A stretch of DNA of 64,000 nucleotides from an uncultured Eggerthellaceae bacterium (GTDB taxonomy: Bacteria; Actinomycetota; Coriobacteriia; Coriobacteriales; Eggerthellaceae): assembly GCA_934648845.1 (NCBI GenBank), contig CAKUFS010000005.1:34613-98612 (forward strand), read 5' to 3'. Every line of letters begins with the position of its first letter. Positions within the stretch are counted from its first letter, which is position 1. The notes beneath the pieces were generated by a model, which saw nothing but the letters and a program-made list of their open reading frames with translations, ran no database searches and was not told where the DNA came from. Both the position numbers and the translations under genes were made by a program. Shown piece after piece: positions 59,301-64,000 of this stretch.

Positions 59301-59946
59301 CGAGGAAGGAAAAGCGACATTTGAGCTTTCGGGCAAACTACCAGGCCTTACCACGCTTACGCTTTCCATTCCCGGCACCACACTCGCAAAGGAGCTCCCT
59401 GTACGCGTGACATCGGATGCAGCGCAGCCGGCACGCCCCGTGGCGGTAATCGACGGGCAAGAATTCGGCGCACTCTCGCCGAAAGAGAACGACGTAACGG
59501 TTGCCTGCGGATCCACGCTTGAGATTACGTGCGCAACCGAAGGCGCAACCATCTACTACACCACCGACAATACCTGCCCCTGCAAGCCCGAAGGCACGCG
59601 CATTGAATACACCGGGCCCATCACGGTAACGAAAGATACGAAATTCCGCATTACCGCCTATAAGGAAGGCATGTCTTACGACAACTACAGCGAACGGCTG
59701 AACCTGTCCGCAACCGTAGTCTATGAACGTGGCGATGTGAGCGGAAACGGCGTGGTGAACATTGTGGACGCCCAGATTGCCTACGACATTGCCACAACCG
59801 ATTTCTACCAGAATCATGCTGATTATGACCAGCTGTTCGAGCGCGCCGATGTTACGGGAGCAAGCGGCGTACCCGACGGCCAGGTCTACGCCGAAGACGC
59901 CTTCGCCATTCAGCATGCCGCTCTGTGCGGATGGGGGCGCGCGTAA
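53398..59946 (+). CDS. Giant secreted multidomain surface protein with C-terminal dockerin-like domain
   Basis: 2182 residues from ATG 53398 (GAAGGGAAC upstream). Order: Sec signal with QALA cut site; Ala/Glu-rich region to about 130; a partial BspA-like leucine-rich segment (about 245-365, GGAFTNN and PRSIRYLESNVFG); a long beta-rich middle with repeated Ig-type segments; a helical region about 1100-1240; a helix-rich Cys-containing domain about 1480-1650; a carboxypeptidase-regulatory (CnaB-like) module about 1695-1785 (TGQYQVRVEKEGYE); a Big_1-like module about 1900-2010; a chitobiase C-terminal-like module (IYYTTDNT, FRITAYKEG) about 2015-2105; and a dockerin-like pair from 2112 (GDVSGNGVVNIVDAQIA and ADVTGASG). 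No sortase motif, so attachment may depend on dockerin or the helical parts. Confidence 0.8.
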   Translation: MKRQRLRNRVLALLLATTLATGLIPAQALAEISPLANNQNDSSELSYSPSGEDTVAQIAKTAPLDAGVVFAASEGSGSEGAQAAANGGATPAPAVAPEETETPEQALGAGEGAGESSDATTGEKPAESLNPFKAGIEAQQLADLENYYGRNHDEEFKAKVWKTSVGCTGKKLWIGNIRNDDGFFAPGVEEPSLDYSGPKVSEYDAEIYAYVERNYTGTVDNVPRDVVFVYGDCGLSSVDFSQVFDGSYDVYISFYAFNDTNISTITFPSFIKQIDMEAFYCYMSQGLSSIQFETDEQGNGIQRICGGAFTNNKNLSTQEQIVIPRSIRYLESNVFGEYDGAVNVLIRNPDVRFGNKYTDENDVENPFSGGGTVWAYRFKSDGVTPSDAMKLSQQAGTENITWNWIDTATLSGTLLLPAGMTVDNVQITVVQGDDTMQITPDSDKTFTCDRLISNTEAQVTISAAGYYEKTYYRIPQDMTSNIWDMGAIDISAFTPIPAQQTFPLDVRYDTGKTDSKGNPVLADNLDWSKLSFKLFRNGTEIPCGTLNDDETMSGDWVTQNGMLVLSEALAQSEGAPENLTLEITRSGAKGPANATATFNTETNTFAATFESWGTVRVTTQGEAGSEDAFAGQARVIVFAGTNDAARKVVDACTIPLPAPSESGGTEEGTNDTWQLVTDQLEPGTYTVVAFDAAAPKPTVSSLLDTKSWNFPFAKAQATVENSKQTAVELTVPSFSAADLLTALGIKSITPRAKSDTVCVGCETILSLDYELTSAKGATLALEGLDSEIEWSVSVSDGDQYPDWSITSDGLSIELPANKESGTISVAFRPDKEQIYNIPITVKTSTMTAQVGSLSFAAFGAQLKMDSNFVSQSGNSATVYAQPGSTLELYANETKLNLPEQQTNNLGRATVPFNLPSEVTQSLLYGDSVQIKAVASYYGNRYESSVSCTYRPSAELWTFKVTNDGQTQTLIEDGQQQESYLTIHYQVPRKRNAYWTFDITVKNAGQEINAKEKLMLFATLEDGRTETVVLTKQPQSDENYARFVGEYVDEAYLELLKSHNGSGMFNNVLLFASGLFIPKSYSISAYQLAFTVDLNDEDYKNRLAQRAQEEATKNYAWLQELLWSNDAVDNMISDDAQQICSDTKDVLEGLADTLRAEKDNEELSEEDQAALDDAIAEIEALMPDFSDPARMFEDIDIDAWMRTVEAELFAGTYPEPVPYTAPSVDEIADWYGDDTQAAKNAKDFFDAVETAVSANNAASQRAARATKNAAEKTGSMLDVGSPSAAGTPSALLDKNLEEKGELTVKQKPSIPAGDAELTTTDGNFTVDLYVSDKQKADGKYYGYTAVVTEQPPAAAQDQEPRITSYTPNFLDKWQYSLGAMKDTYEWARFTAAGMILDSLAESEEAVVSTSLSATTQTAAGSTASNVASASKKVSLAKDPLKFKANLKKTTDAAQAVASSQEQAVKTSAKSNWVSKNLNDLATWMPILGTAANAYGTYNACNSWFNISDTLGLLDADIEDINRWILFWKQKNPCESECKRCLDALYAERDAAEELKEILQVEEAHCYADAQWSIINLHVSAAASILSMGTCDPSSAGVQKFGQVAGNVVGKAGLAVDVSSNATHLYRAPWIDVANNKYLEATEYRKSVCKETAKDKEDEESSATGSSGSSGSNRTGKNGKHSMDASIIVDPSGTIYEALETNPVQGATASVWTRDKDASDDEQGTLWNAAAYEQGNPQITGADGAFAWDTPTGQYQVRVEKEGYEQASTAWLPVLPIQSGLKISLKSTEDPTVTYLWADPEYVEITFDQYMKANPRVVATINDAAAARVEWVDVQQASEVDGYGALSRTLRVYPATQLEEHSTITFALQGAQNYVGRALGTNGGDTWTTQAIVYKRPATLVTNYENAVVMQESGAQDTTVVVYTRFSDGTPAANQMVVASMGSIDIAAFTRGSNDAESVKGETSITLITNEEGKATFELSGKLPGLTTLTLSIPGTTLAKELPVRVTSDAAQPARPVAVIDGQEFGALSPKENDVTVACGSTLEITCATEGATIYYTTDNTCPCKPEGTRIEYTGPITVTKDTKFRITAYKEGMSYDNYSERLNLSATVVYERGDVSGNGVVNIVDAQIAYDIATTDFYQNHADYDQLFERADVTGASGVPDGQVYAEDAFAIQHAALCGWGRA

Positions 59947-60002
59947 GCCGCGCATGGATTGAGCCGAGCCACCCCTAAGCCGAAAAGAGCCCCTAAAACA
60001 CG

Positions 60003-60048
60003 AATCCCCCGGTCAAGGTTGCAAAGAACCAAGGTCGGGGGATTTTTA
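60003..60048 (+). terminator. Terminator-like hairpin after the giant surface gene
   Basis: 9-bp stem AATCCCCCG (60003-60011) with CGGGGGATT (60036-60044), a 24-base loop, then TTTAG. It may serve the convergent DUF4392 gene as well. Confidence 0.75.
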
Positions 60049-60104
60049 GAAAGCCCTTTGGGAGAAGCGCCAGGAAGGCACACGCCAAACGCACACCCGA
60101 TGCG

Positions 60105-60923
60105 CTATACGCGATGCAGTGCCTCTACGATGCTGCGCTCAACATCCATGGAGAAGCCATCGACCGTTACTTGGCGTTTTCCCGTGGTGCCATCTACGCT
60201 GCCGCGATCGACAATGAACTGATAGAAACGTTTCACCTGGTCAAACGCAGGGAGAAGCGGCTTTCCCGCGCACTTTCCCATGGCATGCACAATGCCGTAC
60301 GCGCCCCAGTTTGAAACCGTGGCTACCACCAAACAATCAACCGTTACCGAACAGGGATCAAGTGCCAGTTTTTCCGAGATAAGCTGAGAGACGTTCCCCA
60401 TGCCTATCTCGTTGCCGCCATCGCCCACACCAACAGTAGGAATAGCTGTGCGTGTGGCACGTAGAACAAGCTCATCCAACGGCGACGTGCGCGCTGAGAT
60501 ATCCTTGCCGCGCATGTTGCAATACCTTCCGTGGCCATTTCGACCACAGCGCTCAATGGAGATAATGCCCACGGGCGCCAGAACATCAAGCAACTCATCA
60601 AAATAACCCGGCGTGTCACCAGGCAGCACCTCTCGCGTTTCAATTCCCATTGCGGAAAAGAAGGCGCAGGTCGCAGGCTCAGAGACCACAATCGGCGTAT
60701 ATCCCAGGTCGGCAAGGGCGCGCGCCATAACATACGTGCCCGTGGGGCCATCGGTTTCAGGGGCGCCACCCACGTCGAAGCCAGTCAGCAAAAGCACACT
60801 GCCCTGCGCCCACGACAAGATTTCGTGGGCAGCATTCATGCAAAAATCAAGAGGCAGCTGTGAAGTCAAATGCGTCATTCCGCGCGCAGAATACCGCAGG
60901 ACGATCTCTTCGATCGATTCCAT
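60105..60923 (-). CDS. DUF4392 protein, putative D-glutamate cyclase
   Basis: 272 residues of DUF4392: LLTGFDVGGAPETDGPTGT near the N-terminus, SIERCGRNGHGRYCNMRGKDIS in the middle, and the glycine-rich GVGDGGNEIGMGN. In mitochondria the enzyme DGLUCY, which ends in this domain, converts D-glutamate to 5-oxo-D-proline and water. Here the domain is free-standing. GAGGA is 5 bases before the ATG. Downstream of the D-amino acid aminotransferase on the same strand (112-base gap), and facing the pxp operon with its DUF1445 gene across the giant surface gene. Reaction is inferred from the family. Confidence 0.85.
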   Translation of the reverse strand: MESIEEIVLRYSARGMTHLTSQLPLDFCMNAAHEILSWAQGSVLLLTGFDVGGAPETDGPTGTYVMARALADLGYTPIVVSEPATCAFFSAMGIETREVLPGDTPGYFDELLDVLAPVGIISIERCGRNGHGRYCNMRGKDISARTSPLDELVLRATRTAIPTVGVGDGGNEIGMGNVSQLISEKLALDPCSVTVDCLVVATVSNWGAYGIVHAMGKCAGKPLLPAFDQVKRFYQFIVDRGSVDGTTGKRQVTVDGFSMDVERSIVEALHRV

Positions 60924-61035
60924 TTTTTCCTCGCTTATTTTGTTATGTCAAGAGAAAACGTAAACGTACGCTTCGGGTCGCTCGATCATGGGGTTCTTAG
61001 ACCCTTGGGTCGCAGAACCTTTAGATGGCGCAACC

Positions 61036-61890
61036 CTAAAGCGCTGTGGCTTCAGCAAATTCGCGGTTCACTTCCACACGCAGCGCTTCGGCAACTTCGG
61101 GAGCACCGCCACCGAACGGCTTTCCTTCGAATTCGTTCGCGAAACGGCACAGGTTCGAAGAACTGGTCACGATAATCTCTTGCGCACCGCGCAGCGTGTC
61201 CAAATCATACGGCTCTTCGTGAACGGGAATACCCAGCTTATTCGCCGCCTTGATCAGGTGCTTTCGTGCGATACCCGGCAAAATCAAGTTGTCGGTGGGC
61301 GCCGTCCACAACTCGTTGTTCAAAATAATGGAAACGTTGCTGTGTGCGCATTCCGTTACGCGATTGCCCATCTCTTTGCGGTAGAACACCGTTTCTGCCA
61401 CGCCTTCGCGCTTAGCGGCCTGCGAGCTCATAACGGCGGGCAGCAGATTCAGCGTTTTAACATTGCAGTGGAAAAAGCGCGTATCTTGTTCGCTGCGCAG
61501 CTTGATGCGCTCGGTTCCATCGGGCATGACCTGAGGCTTAATCATAATCCACAGGTTGCCCGGCACGTTTTCCTCGTAATCGTGAGAGCGAGGCGTCATG
61601 CCACCACGCGTGACCTGGTAATACACGAAATGCTCAGGGGAATCCACTTTCTTCACCAAATCATTCAGCAAATCGCGCAGCTCGTCACGCGACACAGGAA
61701 TCTGAATATCGGTCAGTCGCGCGCTATTGAAGAAACGATCCAGATGTTCCTCCATGGCGAAAATCTTGTAATTGCGGGCAGGACCGGCATCGTACACGCC
61801 ATCGCCGAACCAGTGAACGCGATCGTTCATGGGGATGCTCATTTCTTCAAGCAGGCCGTACGTTCCGTTGTAGTAGCCCAGATTCTCCAT
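61036..61890 (-). CDS. dat: D-amino acid (D-alanine) aminotransferase
   Basis: 284 residues, class IV PLP aminotransferase. PLP lysine is K145 in CNVKTLNLL, the same number as in Bacillus D-alanine transaminase. The phenol of Y33 (FGDGVYD) and the R101-S-H103 pair match the carboxylate trap that makes these enzymes D-specific (PRxH), which branched-chain transaminases lack. E-rich VTECAHSNV is the cofactor N1 contact. It would interconvert D-Ala + 2-oxoglutarate with pyruvate + D-Glu. Between the AGCS symporter (161 bases upstream) and DUF4392. Confidence 0.85.
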   Translation of the reverse strand: MENLGYYNGTYGLLEEMSIPMNDRVHWFGDGVYDAGPARNYKIFAMEEHLDRFFNSARLTDIQIPVSRDELRDLLNDLVKKVDSPEHFVYYQVTRGGMTPRSHDYEENVPGNLWIMIKPQVMPDGTERIKLRSEQDTRFFHCNVKTLNLLPAVMSSQAAKREGVAETVFYRKEMGNRVTECAHSNVSIILNNELWTAPTDNLILPGIARKHLIKAANKLGIPVHEEPYDLDTLRGAQEIIVTSSSNLCRFANEFEGKPFGGGAPEVAEALRVEVNREFAEATAL

Positions 61891-62051
61891 GGTAAAACGC
61901 TTCCTTTCTGCATGCCTTCGTTGGAGAAAGCATGGTCATACACTCAATTACCGCTGCACACCAAGGTAAGCGGCAGATCAGCGGCCCCGCGCAAAGGGCA
62001 GGAGCAGATTGCACGCTCCCGACCCTTGCTCAGAGACGCTCAGCACGTTTC

Positions 62052-63587
62052 TTACTTCTCATCGAACTGAGGAATCTCAGTCGTGTCTACTTCGTCCAGG
62101 TTGTTATCATACACGTAATGCTTCGTGTCGCGGGCGATAACTGCGGACAAACCCAAAATTGCAATGCAGTTAGGAATTGCCATCAGGGCGTTCATCACGT
62201 CGGCGAAATTCCACACCGTGGAGCTCAGGTTCGAAACCGCCGCGCTGCCAGCAGCATCGCCAACCATCATGCAACCCCAGAACACAAACAGCAAGAACGC
62301 GATGTAATACGGGGTCTTTGCTTTTTTGCCCAGCAGGTAGCTAATGGCGCGGTTGCCGTACTGGCTCCAGCCCAGCATGGTGGAGTACGTGAACGTAAGC
62401 AGGCCAACAAGCAAAACCAGCGGACCGAATACGGGAATCTTCTCGAAAGCCGCGGTGGCAAGACCAGCGCCGGAAGAAATAGTGCCATTCGCAACAGCCG
62501 CAGAGAGCTCAGGGTTCGCAAGCAGCGTGGTCATGAGCATAAGGCCGGTGATCAGGCAAACAACAACGGTGTCCCAGAATGTGCCCGTCATGGAAACAAG
62601 CGCCTGACGTGCAGGGTTGCGAGTAGTGGCCGAAGCAGCAACCAGCGGAGCAGAACCCATGCCGCTTTCGTTGGAGAAAATGCCGCGCTTAAAACCGAAC
62701 TGCAACGCCAATGTGACGGTTGAGCCAACAGCACCGCCCGCAGCGCCTGCCGGAGTGAACGCGCCCACCAAAATCTGGCGGATCGCTTCGCCCAGATACT
62801 CACCGTTCAGACCGATGATGACCAGGCAGCACACCACGTAAAAGACAGCCATAACGGGAACAAGCTTTTCGCAAACCGTGGAAATGGACTTAATGCCACC
62901 CAAGATAACAATTGCAACAAGAACAACAACCACAATACCCACGAGCCACTGAGGAATAGCCTTGCCATCGATCAGGGACGTGTTATACAGAGCATCAGCC
63001 AGGGAGTTTGACTGGGTGGAAGCGCCAATGCCAAACGCAGCCAGCGAAGCGAACAGGGCAAACAGAATAGCTAAAATGCGGCCGGCCTTCTTGTTCTTGA
63101 AGCCGCGCTCCAAAGCGTACATTGCGCCGCCCAGCATCTTGCCCGAGTGGTCCTTAACGCGGTACTTCACGCCGATAAGCGTTTCGGCGTACTTAGTGGC
63201 AATGCCCAAAATGCCCGTGATCCACATCCAAAAAATTGCGCCAGGACCGCCGAACAAAAGACCGGTGCCAACACCCACGATGTTACCAGTACCAATGGTT
63301 GCGGCAAGCGCCGTGGTCAAAGCGCCGAATTGGGTAATGTCGCCCTCGGCGTTGGAAGGATCGTCTTTCGTGACGGACAGCTTGATGCCCGTTGCCAGCT
63401 TTCGCTGGATGAAACCGGTGCGCACCGTCATGAAGATGTGCGTGAACAGCAAAAGCAGAATCATGATGGGGCCCCACACGAAGCCATCAACAGCATTGAT
63501 GACATCAAGCACGCTTGAGGCTCCCGAAAGCCCCTCGGCCAATCCGGTGAATGGAGCAATGAAGAACGACGTTAAGAAATCCTCCAT
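62052..63587 (-). CDS. Alanine/glycine:cation symporter (AGCS family)
   Basis: 511 residues, 10-11 membrane helices, with the family signature ATIGTGNIVGVGTG, GPGAIFWMW and GMGSAPLVAASA. Takes up L- or D-alanine or glycine with Na or H. The ATG at 63587 has AAGGGG upstream; the frame continues to 63740 without support. First gene of the alanine symporter-D-aminotransferase-cyclase run, which hints that alanine is the input. Confidence 0.93.
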   Translation of the reverse strand: MEDFLTSFFIAPFTGLAEGLSGASSVLDVINAVDGFVWGPIMILLLLFTHIFMTVRTGFIQRKLATGIKLSVTKDDPSNAEGDITQFGALTTALAATIGTGNIVGVGTGLLFGGPGAIFWMWITGILGIATKYAETLIGVKYRVKDHSGKMLGGAMYALERGFKNKKAGRILAILFALFASLAAFGIGASTQSNSLADALYNTSLIDGKAIPQWLVGIVVVVLVAIVILGGIKSISTVCEKLVPVMAVFYVVCCLVIIGLNGEYLGEAIRQILVGAFTPAGAAGGAVGSTVTLALQFGFKRGIFSNESGMGSAPLVAASATTRNPARQALVSMTGTFWDTVVVCLITGLMLMTTLLANPELSAAVANGTISSGAGLATAAFEKIPVFGPLVLLVGLLTFTYSTMLGWSQYGNRAISYLLGKKAKTPYYIAFLLFVFWGCMMVGDAAGSAAVSNLSSTVWNFADVMNALMAIPNCIAILGLSAVIARDTKHYVYDNNLDEVDTTEIPQFDEK

Positions 63588-64000
63588 GACATTCCCCTTT
63601 CTTCGTTGGGAAAGCGTATGGCTAGAAAGGCTCGTGGTTCGTCCCGCGGGGTCGCCGCGGAGGGGTGCGCAAGATTCGCCCGGAGCTTTACCTGCGCTTG
63701 GAACGAGCCTTTTTAGCCCGAACGCTTTCGCGTTGAACATTACAAGAGGAATGGTACGGGCGCATTTTTTCCAAAACGTTTCTACCTGGGAAATTGAATG
63801 CTAAGCGGCGTTAATATACGGTTACCGTGCTGTTACGAAGGGTTGCGGCGCATCGGGCAAGCGAGTGACGCGGTGATGCGCCAGCAGCATAGCTGAAACT
63901 CAACCATTTTCAGTTATTTTAAACGTGCGAGTTAAGTTTTGCGGGGTAACTGCCAGAAATATTCTCTAGAAATAGGAGAAGAGAACCTTACTATTCTCTA
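63588..64000. other. Upstream region of the symporter gene, to the window edge
   Basis: Should hold the promoter of the symporter operon. At the far right TATTCTCTA occurs twice (63960-63968 and 63992-64000), so a repeat may continue beyond the window. No gene supported. Confidence 0.35.

Noticed and set aside
1..64000. Prophage or a known defence island
   Set aside because: No integrase, phage structural gene, restriction-modification or toxin-antitoxin pair was recognised; the Fic gene has no antitoxin neighbour.

Overview
The window most likely comes from a gut-type member of the Eggerthellaceae (Coriobacteriia, Actinomycetota). This is inferred from gene content and style, with no rRNA or other marker to confirm it. 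The pointers are moderately high GC with frequent GTG/TTG starts, a LysR-linked molybdopterin oxidoreductase, BspA-type leucine-rich repeat proteins, a sortase-anchored surface protein, a very large secreted protein ending in a dockerin-like domain, ricin-type repeat proteins, and a CstA-type transporter with its own sensor genes. I saw no tRNA, rRNA or CRISPR array.

Left part (1-12.7 kb): mostly housekeeping. It holds the end of a GltD-like oxidoreductase, cysK, a Fic protein, a three-part regulator/LicC/LicA-like protein, then pyrG-carA-carB (pyrimidine and carbamoyl phosphate synthesis) and an amidohydrolase.

12.7-20.3 kb is an accessory patch. It contains a molybdopterin oxidoreductase plus iron-sulfur subunit facing a divergent LysR regulator. 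Around them lie two copies of an inverted-repeat element with different cores, an IS3 remnant, and a leucine-rich repeat gene cut by that IS. Next to the cut gene is the tail of a MoxR ATPase gene. Together these two fragments are a broken second copy of the intact VWA-MoxR-LRR operon at 30.9-35.4 kb.

20.3-30.7 kb: sbcDC with a previously unlisted 59-residue gene and a TRIC-family channel, a secreted ricin-repeat/serine-hydrolase-like protein whose expected catalytic Ser is Cys, and a UroD/MtaA-like methyltransferase. 30.9-40.7 kb: the VWA-MoxR-LRR operon, gene debris (a topoisomerase A fragment and an IS3 orfA fragment), a sortase-anchored surface protein, a Sel1-repeat protein and a nuclease-like remnant.

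41-49 kb: a CstA-type transporter followed by a 7TM sensor, a histidine kinase and a response regulator, probably one nutrient (by analogy pyruvate or peptide) sensing unit. A DUF4428 protein and a lipoprotein follow.

49.4-63.6 kb looks like a pyroglutamate and D-amino acid catabolic region. It has 5-oxoprolinase pxpB-pxpC-(DUF1445)-pxpA on one side. On the other are a DUF4392 D-glutamate cyclase, a D-amino acid aminotransferase and an alanine/cation symporter. A 2182-residue surface protein sits between. DUF1445 and DUF4392 are the two halves of the fused mitochondrial D-glutamate cyclase, so the region suggests a route from D-alanine or D-glutamate through 5-oxoproline to glutamate.
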